Of a stretch of DNA of 64,000 nt, positions 53,231 through 62,153 are shown in pieces. The stretch is taken from NCBI GenBank assembly GCA_010672825.2, contig JAAHFU020000001.1:2542001-2606000 (forward strand). Reading direction: 5' to 3'. Each line of letters starts with the position of its first letter. The stretch's first letter is position 1. A program made the translations under genes and the position numbers. A model generated the notes under the pieces. The model was not told the DNA's origin, did no database searches, and saw nothing but the letters and a program-made list of their open reading frames with translations. This DNA comes from Leptolyngbya sp. SIO1E4 (GTDB lineage Bacteria > Cyanobacteriota > Cyanobacteriia > Phormidesmidales > Phormidesmidaceae).

Positions 53231-53344
53231 GAAGCCCCGAGAAAAGGGCGTCTTGGTAATGTGCCCACTAGGATCAAATTAGATGAAATATATACTCCGG
53301 CATCAGCAGGGTATTCCAAAACGCCGAAAAGCCGGGAGAGGTCT

Positions 53345-53842
53345 ATGGCATCCGTCTCACAAGTTCGAGCGTATTTAGCGTACTGGTTTCAGTTAGGTAA
53401 GCCCATCGTTTTCCAAAAGGAGCAAAACGAATGTTTGCCCTGTCCAATTTTTCAGGGCGATCGCTTTAGCCAGGCGTTTGAAACCTGTTGGCAACGCATT
53501 GTTCAAAACGCTTCAGATTGTTACTTACAAGGCACTGATCAAACCGCTGCAGATTTGCTAACTGAAAATTGGGAAATTACTGGGTGTGCTCGCTGTACTA
53601 TGCCTGTTCCGATGCCCGTGAATGTCGTCGCACCCACTGCCTGCCCCTGCCATGACTTACCCTTGTGGCCCAATAATGAGGTGCCACAGCCTCGGATGCG
53701 CATTAATGGCAATAATCATTTAGAAGGGATTTGCGATCGCTTGTCTGCCTCTTCGGTCGAGCGCGATCGTCTACGCTCAGCTTATCTCCAGAGTCCTGAT
53801 TTACCCAAACTCACAACTGATGAGATTCCCCCCAAGACTTAG
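53345..53842 (+). CDS. Cysteine-rich conserved cyanobacterial protein
   Basis: A 165-residue protein of unknown function. It contains several cysteine pairs: ECLPCPIFQG near residue 31, GCARCTMPVP near 80, and TACPCHDLPLWPNNE near 98, suggesting metal or cluster binding. No membrane segment or signal is present. The ATG at 53345 follows GGGAGAGG; the frame remains open to a GTG at 53261 without family-like sequence. It lies about 115 bases after cobU on the same strand. Confidence 0.68.
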   Translation: MASVSQVRAYLAYWFQLGKPIVFQKEQNECLPCPIFQGDRFSQAFETCWQRIVQNASDCYLQGTDQTAADLLTENWEITGCARCTMPVPMPVNVVAPTACPCHDLPLWPNNEVPQPRMRINGNNHLEGICDRLSASSVERDRLRSAYLQSPDLPKLTTDEIPPKT

Positions 53843-53883
53843 GGCGATTTCCAGGGAAAATATGCCAAATCCGTAAGCGCAGG

Positions 53884-53980
53884 CTTAGCGCGGTTTGCAT
53901 GGGGATCAAGGACATCCTAGACCCCAACCCCTAGACCTGGTCGTGACCGAGATGTACTGGACTCAACTGAATAAAGCTAT
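53884..53980 (+). repeat. Dispersed repeat A, copy 6
   Basis: Begins CTTAGCGCGG (53884) and ends AAAGCTAT (53980), both worn versions of the CTATAGC/GCTATAG ends. The core CATCCTAGACCCCAACCCC and the block GAGATGTACTGGACTCAACT are conserved. It lies between two convergent genes. Confidence 0.78.
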
Positions 53981-54058
53981 CGTCAGGCACATTTGGGGCT
54001 GACCGATATTCCACAATCAAAACCTGCCCTTACGGGGAGTCTCAGGGCCAGAGTTCTC

Positions 54059-55015
54059 CTAAGACGCCATCAAGGTGGCCGGTTCCTGGCGCCCAATCTT
54101 GTGAGTGTAAAAGTCTCGTGCCATTACTGTATTTGGGAAAATAGCCTGGGCCTCTGCCAACAGATCATGGAGTTGAATGGTATTCCCCGGCGCATACCGG
54201 GGGCTAAAGTGCGTGATAATGAGCTGCTTGACTTGTGCCGAAAAAGCGGTTTGGGCAGCCATGGTTGAGGTTGAATGGAGCCGTTGATACGCCATTTCAG
54301 CATCTTGATGGGCAAACGTCGCTTCATGAATCAGCACATCGGCTTGATGGGCTAACTCAACCGCATTTTCACAAAAAACAGTATCGGTGCAGTAAACGAC
54401 ACTGCGCCCTGGCAATGTGGGGCCACACAAATCCTTACCGTTGATCCGACGCCCATCGGGCAAGGTTACCACCTCACCGTTTTTCAGCTTGCCGTAAACG
54501 GGCCCGGGGGGGATTCCCATCGCCTGGGCTCGCTTGACGTCAAATCGTCCTGGGCGATCTTTTTCATCGACCCGGTAGCCAAAAGCGGGTACCCGGTGTT
54601 CTAGCTGGGTGCAAGAGACGGCAAACTCATCGTCCTGATAGACCGCACCCGGTTGGACAGTGTGAACTTTAATTGGGAAAGAGAAGCGGGTTTGAGAATA
54701 GCGACGGCACGCTTGAAGATAGTCGTTGAGCTTGGGGGGGCCATAGATGTCTACTTTCTGTTGCGGATTACCCGCAAGACCGCAGCTTGCCAGCAGCCCC
54801 ATCAGACCAAAAATGTGATCCCCATGCATATGGGTGATAAAAATTCGGCGAATCTGGCTGGCTTTGAACTCACTGCGGAGAAACTGGTGCTGGGTTCCCT
54901 CGCCACAGTCAAATAGCCAAATTTCAGCCCGCTGAGGTAGCCGCAATGCCACGCTTGAGACATTGCGCGATCGCGTCGGCACTCCAGAACTCGTCCCTAG
55001 AAACGTAATCTCCAA
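54059..55015 (-). CDS. rnz: Ribonuclease Z (tRNA 3' endonuclease)
   Basis: Removes 3' trailers from tRNA precursors. At 318 residues it begins [19 protein letters not shown]. The metallo-beta-lactamase motif [10 protein letters not shown] binds two zinc ions, and LIHEATF and ITHFSPRY add further ligands. The start is a TTG at 55015 with a very strong GTAGGAGGGT seven bases upstream. It follows the SAM-hydrolase-type gene by 47 bases. Confidence 0.96.
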   Translation of the reverse strand: MEITFLGTSSGVPTRSRNVSSVALRLPQRAEIWLFDCGEGTQHQFLRSEFKASQIRRIFITHMHGDHIFGLMGLLASCGLAGNPQQKVDIYGPPKLNDYLQACRRYSQTRFSFPIKVHTVQPGAVYQDDEFAVSCTQLEHRVPAFGYRVDEKDRPGRFDVKRAQAMGIPPGPVYGKLKNGEVVTLPDGRRINGKDLCGPTLPGRSVVYCTDTVFCENAVELAHQADVLIHEATFAHQDAEMAYQRLHSTSTMAAQTAFSAQVKQLIITHFSPRYAPGNTIQLHDLLAEAQAIFPNTVMARDFYTHKIGRQEPATLMAS

Positions 55016-55062
55016 GCCCCACCCTCCTACTGACGGCCAGCACGTTCTCTATCTTGACATGC

Positions 55063-55857
55063 CTACTTCAGATGTTGTTTAACAAAGAGCCGCACAGTAT
55101 CCCCGACGGCTAAACGAAAGCGTTGTTGGGCGCTGCTGCCATTCACTGCAATTTCTACCCAGCCGTGGCTGCCAACGAGGGCTAACGCCTGACCGATGGG
55201 CACCTCCCCATAGGTGCGGCATAGCGGTATATCTATTTCACCGACCTGCATCTGCCAAGATTGCTGATGGGCCACAGTGGCTGGGAGGGTGGTGATGATA
55301 TTGCCGAAGTGATCGATGTGTTGCACGTGCCCGATCGCACTTGTTTCTGTAATCGTGGGTGTGGGGAGGGCAATTTTCACCAAAGACTCAGGGGCGATCG
55401 CTGTCCCTAAGGCTGATAACGGTATCCCAGCAGCCAGATGTGCCGCTACAGGGGCAAACACGTCTCGTCCGTGAAAGGTGGTGCTGGGGTCAGTCGTGCG
55501 CCAGTACTGAGGGTTGGTAAGAGCCACTACGGCGATCGGCCCTGCCTCATCGACAACGCCACTCAGTACCCCGTTGTCTGGCCCCACTAAATAGCCATCG
55601 GGGGTTTGCACCGCGATCGCGCGGCGTTCAGTGCCGACCCCGGGGTCTACAACGACAGTATGAATGGTGCCTGGGGGAAAGTAAGCGTAGGCGTTCAGCA
55701 GGGTAAACCGAGCCGCTGCAATGTTTTGAGGCGAGATGGCATGGGTCAGGTCAATGACTTTTGCCGTTGGGCAAAGACTGGCGATCACGCCCTTCATGAC
55801 GCCCACATAGCCATCCTGATAGCCAAAATCGGTCAGTAAGGTGATGACTGCAGCCAT
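55063..55857 (-). CDS. SAM hydroxide adenosyltransferase (DUF62 family)
   Basis: A 264-residue enzyme converting S-adenosylmethionine to adenosine and methionine (duf62-type). Motifs are ITLLTDFGYQDGYVGVMKGV at the start, VVDPGVGTERRAIAV and LVGPDNGVL in the N-terminal domain, and IDHFGNIITT in the C-terminal beta-barrel. A physiological role in SAM homeostasis is proposed for the family but unproven. Confidence 0.92.
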   Translation of the reverse strand: MAAVITLLTDFGYQDGYVGVMKGVIASLCPTAKVIDLTHAISPQNIAAARFTLLNAYAYFPPGTIHTVVVDPGVGTERRAIAVQTPDGYLVGPDNGVLSGVVDEAGPIAVVALTNPQYWRTTDPSTTFHGRDVFAPVAAHLAAGIPLSALGTAIAPESLVKIALPTPTITETSAIGHVQHIDHFGNIITTLPATVAHQQSWQMQVGEIDIPLCRTYGEVPIGQALALVGSHGWVEIAVNGSSAQQRFRLAVGDTVRLFVKQHLK

Positions 55858-55920
55858 TGCTGTGGGCTCCCAAAGACATGAACCTTGTCCAATCTTGTAG
55901 TCAGACCAGATCCTGGGGGC

Positions 55921-56017
55921 CTATAGCAAAAGGTAGAAAGTAGAAGGCAGAAGGCAAAACCCTGCTGCATAAGGATTTCAGGAAATCCGATTGTCCTAAC
56001 CAGCACTTCAGGTGCAA
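55921..56017 (+). repeat. Dispersed repeat B, copy 3
   Basis: Starts CTATAGC (55921-55927), as in family A, then a purine-rich stretch (AGGTAGAAAGTAGAAGGCAG) and the family B core. The core here holds a perfect hairpin, GGATTTC-AG-GAAATCC. The copy ends at CAGGTGCAATA. No matching GCTATAG right end is seen. Confidence 0.7.
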
Positions 56018-56091
56018 TATTCAGAGTTGGCAGTCACGATTAGGACATCACAGGAACCCCAGGATCTGGTCTCCCCGAACGGTCAATCCCA

Positions 56092-56847
56092 TCACGCAGT
56101 TAGCGCTTTGGGCACGGTAGGTAGTTTACCGAATCGCCGATCGCGCTGCTGAAAACTCAACAAAGCCTGATGAAAGGCTGTGCGATCAAACTCTGGCCAA
56201 AGACAATCGGTGAAATACAGCTCGGTGTAGGCTAATTGCCACAGCAAGTAGTTGCTCAATCGCCGCTCTCCACTGGTGCGAATCAGCAAGTCAGGATCGG
56301 GGTAACTGCCTGTATAAAGCTGTTGGGTTAAGAGGGTTTCATCAATGTCCTCCGGGGTCAAGAGCCCCTGCTGTACCCGATGTGCGACTTGACGACACGC
56401 CTGGACAATTTCGAGACGGCTGCCATAATTGACGGCTACGTTAAAGGTCACTGCCTGGTTATGAGCCGTTGTCGCGATCGCCCGATGCATTTCCGTTTGT
56501 AGTGTGTCTGGTAATTCGGACAAATCGCCCAAAAACTGAAGCCGTACCCCTTCTTGATGCAGCTCAGCCAGTTCTTTTCGCAATAGCCGCTCAAACAGGC
56601 GCATCAAAAACTGCACCTCCACCGGAGGACGCTGCCAGTTTTCTGTCGAAAAGGCATAGACCGTCAGCATCGGAATTCCCCAGTCTTTGCAACAGCGCAC
56701 AAGATCTTTAAGAACACGGGCACCTTGGCGATGACCTGCCATGCGCGGCAAGCCCTGCTGCGTGGCCCAGCGACCATTGCCGTCCATGATGAAGGCAACG
56801 TGATTCGGTAAACAAGTGGGATCCAGATCTAATGGCAATGTTTTCAT
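56092..56847 (-). CDS. uppS: Isoprenyl transferase (undecaprenyl diphosphate synthase type)
   Basis: A cis-prenyltransferase making the C55 lipid carrier for cell-wall and polysaccharide synthesis, or long polyprenols. At 251 residues it has the catalytic [20 protein letters not shown] segment and the C-terminal [19 protein letters not shown] and [12 protein letters not shown] blocks. ATG at 56847. No close operon partner. Confidence 0.96.
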   Translation of the reverse strand: MKTLPLDLDPTCLPNHVAFIMDGNGRWATQQGLPRMAGHRQGARVLKDLVRCCKDWGIPMLTVYAFSTENWQRPPVEVQFLMRLFERLLRKELAELHQEGVRLQFLGDLSELPDTLQTEMHRAIATTAHNQAVTFNVAVNYGSRLEIVQACRQVAHRVQQGLLTPEDIDETLLTQQLYTGSYPDPDLLIRTSGERRLSNYLLWQLAYTELYFTDCLWPEFDRTAFHQALLSFQQRDRRFGKLPTVPKALTA

Positions 56848-57001
56848 GGGTTAAGAAGTTCGTAATTTAGGGAATCAAAACAGAACGGTGCTGTTCTCCC
56901 TTTCTGTGAGACACAACCAGGTTGCCCAGGGTGAAAGCCTTTCTCCCTCAGCAATCGGTGAATATTTAGGAGAAGTAAATACAGGGTGCTAAAGTGCCAG
57001 G

Positions 57002-57967
57002 CTAGCCCTCAGACCGTTTGCCAAACAGCGAGTCTAAATAGTTGGGCGTGAGGCAGATATGGTGCCAGCGCCAGAGAATTTTGATCACCTGGTCGAAGGT
57101 GTAAAGAAATGTCAGGCGGTTGAGCGGTGACCACTGGTTCCAGGCAAGTTCATTCTGCATACGGTGCAGGGTGTGCAATAGACTGCCCTGGGTATCTCGA
57201 TAGCGAAATTTGCGGAGCATGGCTTTACTCAGGGTTTGGCCAATCTTGATGAGAGAAGACTCTGGGTAAGCCCACATGCCGAATCCCCAGAATTTAGTCA
57301 TGTGGTTCACTTCATCCACCAGCAGTTCGGCAAGTACCGCTTGCAGGGCTCCAGTGGTGTGGACCATCATCCACAAATATAAACACGCGGCTCCATATTC
57401 TGTGGCGACGCGGTGAAGCCCATGTCGGTAAAGGGCTTCACGGGCGTTGGTTGCGGGCTGATAAGGGCGCGCTGCATGGGGCACAATCTCAGGCTTGTGA
57501 CCGCTGAGGAGGGTGTAGAGCTTGGCCAGAGCCGGGGTATGACGCTTTTCTTCCCGCTCCCATAGGCCAATTTCGACCAGATTACCGGCGTTATCTACTT
57601 GCCCACCGACAAATCGGGCCATGGTGGGATACAGCGTTTCTAAATACTGACGGCTGCTTTGGGTATACCCGCGAATCGGGGCTTCGGTGTTGATGGTACC
57701 CAAGAGCAAGGCGCAGAAAGCGTCCCGATCCATGCCAATGAGTTGGTTGGAGTGAACGCTGCGCCAGTCGATGGCCCCCCAAGGTCGCAGGGTTGGGCAT
57801 TCAAACTGGGTCGAGAGGTCTTCGAGGCGATCGCACAAGGTCGCTTCGTTGACATAATGATGGGTCAGTTTCCGGATCCGTTGCAGGAGCTGTAACAGAT
57901 GAGGGTGAGTATCAAATTCTCCGGCAAGATCCGTATTGTAGAGAGCGGGAGCGATCGCATGGCTCAT
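57002..57967 (-). CDS. Diiron protein resembling acyl-ACP desaturase (ferritin-like)
   Basis: A 321-residue helical protein. Two carboxylate-histidine motifs typical of a four-helix diiron site are present: EEKRH at 139-143 and, after E190, DEVNH at 218-222. They resemble the EENRH and DEKRH motifs of soluble plant-type acyl-ACP desaturases. The N-terminal 60 residues and the C-terminal 80 do not match desaturases closely. It is probably a diiron oxidase or oxygenase acting on an unknown substrate. ATG at 57967; the STAND gene starts 221 bases away, divergently. Confidence 0.75.
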   Translation of the reverse strand: MSHAIAPALYNTDLAGEFDTHPHLLQLLQRIRKLTHHYVNEATLCDRLEDLSTQFECPTLRPWGAIDWRSVHSNQLIGMDRDAFCALLLGTINTEAPIRGYTQSSRQYLETLYPTMARFVGGQVDNAGNLVEIGLWEREEKRHTPALAKLYTLLSGHKPEIVPHAARPYQPATNAREALYRHGLHRVATEYGAACLYLWMMVHTTGALQAVLAELLVDEVNHMTKFWGFGMWAYPESSLIKIGQTLSKAMLRKFRYRDTQGSLLHTLHRMQNELAWNQWSPLNRLTFLYTFDQVIKILWRWHHICLTPNYLDSLFGKRSEG

Positions 57968-58188
57968 GGCAGCACCGTTGGCTGTAGGTCTTCATAACCC
58001 TATCTGCAGAGACTTTGTCAGGTCAGTCGGGCACAGTCGGCAATGTCACTCACCCCAAAGCGGGAAAAAGTCGGAAAATGTAAGGGGTGTCATAATTTTG
58101 ACGCCAACATCAGGAATACCTATATCGGTTACTGAAGCAATGATCTACCCTGTCCAGGCTAGATTAGGAGAAAGCGCAGGATAAGCAT

Positions 58189-60615
58189 ATGAGCGCAGAG
58201 GCGGCTTTAGCACTGGCAGACTCTCTGGTCTGTACCGCAACCGGAAAACACCTCAACGATCTGCAGCGCATGATTTTGCAAAATGTGTGGCAGCGCCAGA
58301 CCTACAGTGAAATTGCCCGTCACCTGCGCTATACCGAAGGACACGTTAAAGATGTGGCTGCTCAGATCTGGCAGGCCCTCTCCCAAGCATTAGATGAACG
58401 CGTCACAAAGAACAACAGTCGCGCCGTTTTAGAACGCTATTTACAAACGGAACCTGTCAAACTTGCTCAACAGCTCCCGACCTCTAAACTGCCCTTCGAG
58501 GCCCCAGGATTTATTGGGCGGGAAGCGGCAATTGCCCAGCTGGACGACTTTATCTGCCGAGGGCAGCGAGCGATTGTTCTGCAAGGTGAAGGGGGCATTG
58601 GCAAAACCACCCTGGCCCAGCAGTACCTAGAGCATCAACCCTTTGAAATTGTTCTAGAACTGCTGATGGCCAAAGAAGCGGTCAATATTACTCCGGTAGA
58701 ACAGGTGGTGGAGGAATGGCTGCGACAAGATTTTCAGGTAGAACCCGGACAGGTGTTTGGGGTCACGCTGGATCGCTTGAAGCGGCAACTGCGCGGGCGA
58801 CGGGTAGGGATTCTGATTGACAATCTAGAGCCCGCCTTAGATGCCCAGGGGCGTTTTGGGACGCCCCATTCCCGTTATGGCGATCTGTTGCGGGTATTGT
58901 GTGACCCTAGAGGGCACACGGTGACATTGCTAACCAGCCGCGATCGCTTGTGTGAGCCAGGCGTCACCGTTACCCACTACCGGTTGCCGGGCCTTAGCCT
59001 GGAGACATGGCAGCTTTTTTTTAAGCAGCACGCGATCGCCCTCAATCCTGACAACCTCACGGCTCTGCACCGGGCCTATGGAGGGAATGCCAAAGCCATG
59101 AACATTCTCTGTGGCGCAATCAGCGGCGACTTCGATGGGGATGGCGATGCTTACTGGCAAGAAAATGAGGCTGATCTGCTGACAGCACTAGATTTAAAGA
59201 ATCTTGTCACGAGTCAGGTGACCCGGTTACAGGCCCTTGATCCGAAGGCTTATCAGCTTTTCTGTCGCTTAGGGGGGTATCGCTACCAAGATGTGCCGCG
59301 TATTCCTAGCGAGGGGGTGCGGGCATTGATGTGGGACGTTGCCCCGGCTCGTCAGCGTCAAGTGATTACCTCCCTGCGTAATCGATCCCTGGTAGAAAGC
59401 TATAAAGGGCAGTACTGGTTGCATCCAGTTGTGCAAGCGGAAGCCCTGGAACGATTGCGCCTGAGCTGCGATTGGCAAACCACCCACACCCAGGCCATCC
59501 AGTTCTGGACTCAGCGCATCCCCATGATCACCTCGATTACCGAGGCCACCCAGGCTTTCGAAGCCTATTACCATGCCCTCGCGATCGCTGACTATGGGGC
59601 GGCGGCGGCGGTCTTGCTCAATAGCCGCCATAACCAATGGGGACAGTACCTTACCTTGGGGAGCACCCTCTACCGCATGGGGTTGCTACAGCCCGTGATG
59701 ATGGCCATTCCTACCCTGCTGTCCCATTTGCCAGAAGATCAACGGGCCAGCGAACTCCGGAATATTCTGGCCGACGCATACTGGATTTCTGGACAGATTC
59801 ATGAGGCGATCGCCACCCAAAAACAGGCGAGAACCATCGCCTGCCAAGGGCTAGAAGTTGCTCTGAAAACAGGTGCAGACCCTCATCAGCTCTATTGCTG
59901 GCGTATGTTAGAGGTTGATGCATGGTTGAGCCTGGGGCTGTATTACCTGGATTTGTGGGAGCTGGCAGAAGCCGGTCAATTTTTCCAGCGGGTGATCACG
60001 GCTGCCCAAGGCACAGCCCATCAAAGTTGGGCCGACAAAGCGTCTTTATGCCTGGCGCTAATTGCTTCTTATGGCATCAACGATGAGGCCGTTGACCTGT
60101 CTGCCTATGCCCCTCATCAGTCACCCCAAGCTCTAGCAACGACCCTGGCAGAACAGGCATATTGCACGATCGCAGACATTTCACGCCCAGAATACACGGG
60201 GCGCTTTGCATTCTTCATTCAACTCTTGGCCCAGACCTATGCCAACCTGGGCAATGCTGAACGGGCCAGCGAGTTATCTCAGCGGGCGATTGCCTTGGCC
60301 GAGGAGAGTCACTATGTACAGGTTAAAGCTAAAGCGCTGGTGGGTCTGGGTGCCTTAGCTCGGCAGCAAGGCATTGAGCTGCAGGCGATCGAAGTTTGCA
60401 AGACAGCCCTCACCTTACTGGAAGAGCTGGGGGCAAAAGGAGACTTAGCGGAAGCCCATTACCAATTAGGACTCACGTACCAACATCAGGGGCAGGCGGA
60501 GATCGCCCAAACCCATTTCAAAACGGCAGTCCGTTACTTCTCAGAAATTAATGCTCCTCGCCAGGTAGACAAGGTCTGTGCCGCGCAATCGGGTAGGGCT
60601 GCGCTCAGGTTGTGA
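58189..60615 (+). CDS. STAND NTPase: N-terminal HTH, NB-ARC, TPR repeats
   Basis: An 808-residue signal-transduction ATPase. Residues 15-85 form a helix-turn-helix module of the kind found at the start of cyanobacterial vWA-MoxR-associated proteins (HLNDLQRMILQNVWQRQTYS). Residues about 105-420 form an NB-ARC domain with Walker A GEGGIGKTT (133-141), Walker B GILIDNLE (207-214) and a sensor-like LLTSRDRL. The rest is helical, with TPRs clear from about 655 to 800. The TPRs likely sense a ligand and trigger oligomerisation. Roles in defence, stress or transcription are all possible. Confidence 0.88.
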   Translation: MSAEAALALADSLVCTATGKHLNDLQRMILQNVWQRQTYSEIARHLRYTEGHVKDVAAQIWQALSQALDERVTKNNSRAVLERYLQTEPVKLAQQLPTSKLPFEAPGFIGREAAIAQLDDFICRGQRAIVLQGEGGIGKTTLAQQYLEHQPFEIVLELLMAKEAVNITPVEQVVEEWLRQDFQVEPGQVFGVTLDRLKRQLRGRRVGILIDNLEPALDAQGRFGTPHSRYGDLLRVLCDPRGHTVTLLTSRDRLCEPGVTVTHYRLPGLSLETWQLFFKQHAIALNPDNLTALHRAYGGNAKAMNILCGAISGDFDGDGDAYWQENEADLLTALDLKNLVTSQVTRLQALDPKAYQLFCRLGGYRYQDVPRIPSEGVRALMWDVAPARQRQVITSLRNRSLVESYKGQYWLHPVVQAEALERLRLSCDWQTTHTQAIQFWTQRIPMITSITEATQAFEAYYHALAIADYGAAAAVLLNSRHNQWGQYLTLGSTLYRMGLLQPVMMAIPTLLSHLPEDQRASELRNILADAYWISGQIHEAIATQKQARTIACQGLEVALKTGADPHQLYCWRMLEVDAWLSLGLYYLDLWELAEAGQFFQRVITAAQGTAHQSWADKASLCLALIASYGINDEAVDLSAYAPHQSPQALATTLAEQAYCTIADISRPEYTGRFAFFIQLLAQTYANLGNAERASELSQRAIALAEESHYVQVKAKALVGLGALARQQGIELQAIEVCKTALTLLEELGAKGDLAEAHYQLGLTYQHQGQAEIAQTHFKTAVRYFSEINAPRQVDKVCAAQSGRAALRL

Positions 60616-60628
60616 GTGAACCAACGAT

Positions 60629-60662
60629 TTGAGAGAAACTGGGTTCCTCGCGCGGGATGATT
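60629..60662 (-). repeat. Dispersed repeat D, copy 2 (partial)
   Basis: On the minus strand this repeats AATCATCCCGCG, two variant bases, then AGGAACCCAGTTTCTCTCAA from 26720-26757. It lies just after the STAND gene stop; the right-hand inverted arm seen in copy 1 is missing. Confidence 0.55.
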
Positions 60663-60678
60663 GTTATCGAGACACTTC

Positions 60679-60972
60679 TCAGGAAGACTCTTCTAGAATT
60701 TTCGGCACCTTGAAAAAGTCATCTTCTCGATCCGGCGCTTTGCCGAGCAAGCCCTCGCGATCGCTAAACAGTTCTAGCTGATCAGAGCGAGTAATGTTAC
60801 TGACCTCAATCGCGCGGGTCGTGGGTGGCACGTCCGCAGTCTCTAACTCGTTCAGTTGCTCAATATAATCCAGGATGCCATTGAGCTGGGTGGTGAACTG
60901 TGTTTCCTCTTCTGGGGTCAGTTCAAGCCGCGCTAAATGAGCCACCTTATGGACTTGTTCGAGATCAATCAT
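60679..60972 (-). CDS. gatC: Aspartyl/glutamyl-tRNA amidotransferase subunit C
   Basis: A small 97-residue subunit that links GatA and GatB in converting Glu-tRNA(Gln) (and Asp-tRNA(Asn)) to the amide form. The sequence [20 protein letters not shown] and the C-terminal [15 protein letters not shown] are typical. gatA and gatB lie elsewhere, as usual in cyanobacteria. It lies 51 bases after ycf3 and probably shares its transcript. Confidence 0.96.
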   Translation of the reverse strand: MIDLEQVHKVAHLARLELTPEEETQFTTQLNGILDYIEQLNELETADVPPTTRAIEVSNITRSDQLELFSDREGLLGKAPDREDDFFKVPKILEESS

Positions 60973-61023
60973 GGTTAGGGTGGGGAGAAAACAAAAATTG
61001 GCGAGTCTTGAGTTGGCGAGTCT

Positions 61024-61545
61024 TTAAAAGAACGTATCGACCTTCATGCGCCCGGTGTTTTTCAACCAGTTTTGCGCCTCAATATAGTTGTTAGGGGCGA
61101 TACGAATTGCTTCCATCCAGTAATTGGCTGCCTCGTCATACATTGCGCTAGCCGCTTGACTGTCTCCAGAAGCCTCCGCCTGTTCACCCTTGTAGTGATA
61201 AATCACGGCGATGTTATTCAGCGCCTGGCACATGCGAGGGTTGAGATCCAACGCACCACGATATCGTTCTAGAGCCCTTTCATGCTCTCCGTTACTGGCG
61301 TGAATTAGCCCCATGTTGTACAGAATGAAGCTCTTATCGTAGGGATCTTCCTCTAGTTCTAGAGCTTCTTCATAGTTTTGCATGGCCTCGGCGTACTCGC
61401 CATCCGCCTGGGCAGACATGCCGTCTCGGTAATAAGCAAAGGCTTCTTTCGCACTCTGCTTGGTGGGCATCATCTTAAGGATCATATCTGCCATGACCGT
61501 AAAGGTCTTATCGATGAAGTTGTCGTTGCGCTGGGTTCTAGGCAT
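61024..61545 (-). CDS. ycf3: Photosystem I assembly protein Ycf3
   Basis: A 173-residue TPR chaperone needed for PSI assembly, peripheral on thylakoids. It begins [20 protein letters not shown], the conserved start (ATG at 61545; a TTG at 61557 would add four residues). Three TPRs follow, e.g. [20 protein letters not shown] and [20 protein letters not shown]. The gene is intact and of normal length. Confidence 0.97.
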   Translation of the reverse strand: MPRTQRNDNFIDKTFTVMADMILKMMPTKQSAKEAFAYYRDGMSAQADGEYAEAMQNYEEALELEEDPYDKSFILYNMGLIHASNGEHERALERYRGALDLNPRMCQALNNIAVIYHYKGEQAEASGDSQAASAMYDEAANYWMEAIRIAPNNYIEAQNWLKNTGRMKVDTFF

Positions 61546-61608
61546 GACAGGCAGCAAATACAGTGAACGAGTGTGTAACTACTTTAGCGTTCACTGGGGC
61601 GATCGCTG

Positions 61609-62049
61609 CTACCCAGATGAAACAGAATCGATCCAAGGCAGCCGTCGATTTAAGAACCAGACCAGGTCTGCCACGGTTTCTAGTAGAGACTCGTCAAATT
61701 CATCGCTGATATCTACCTGAAACATTTCGAAAAAGTCGTCACAGAGCTGATTTGGCCAGTCAAACCAGCACACCAACGGTAGCCGCAAGTCTTCAATCAA
61801 GCGATCGGTGGCTCGAATGCGGCCTACATCCAATCCGGAATATTCCTGCAACTGTCGGTAAATAAAAGCAAGTAGTGACTGAGAAAGCGGGGTGCCCTTG
61901 GTCTGGATGAATAAATTCGACCATGCTTCTAGGGAGAGCTTGGGGCGGTCTTGCAACCATGCATTGACCTGACGTCGGATCTCCTCATCAGGGCTCAGAT
62001 CTCGATACGTCCACAGGCTACGGAAGTAGTTAATCGCTGATTGCCACAT
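61609..62049 (-). CDS. Small helical conserved protein, carrier-protein-like
   Basis: A 146-residue protein of unknown function. After MWQSAINYFRSLWTYRDLSP the C-terminal half, with TDRLIEDLRLPLVCWFDW and FFEMFQVDISDEF then TVADLVWFL, recalls the four-helix acyl-carrier-like DUF1493 fold. The serine that would carry phosphopantetheine is absent, so it would not be a working carrier. ATG at 62049 is chosen; TTG at 62088 is an alternative. It lies next to ycf3 on the same strand. Confidence 0.6.
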   Translation of the reverse strand: MWQSAINYFRSLWTYRDLSPDEEIRRQVNAWLQDRPKLSLEAWSNLFIQTKGTPLSQSLLAFIYRQLQEYSGLDVGRIRATDRLIEDLRLPLVCWFDWPNQLCDDFFEMFQVDISDEFDESLLETVADLVWFLNRRLPWIDSVSSG

Positions 62050-62153
62050 CGAAGGTGCCTGGGGGCTGTCTGTCTCCAGTGTTCCCAAGAACTTTGCCAG
62101 GAATCGGATGACACGGGTGGATTTCGTCTCATCGCGATGTAATCTCTAGAACG

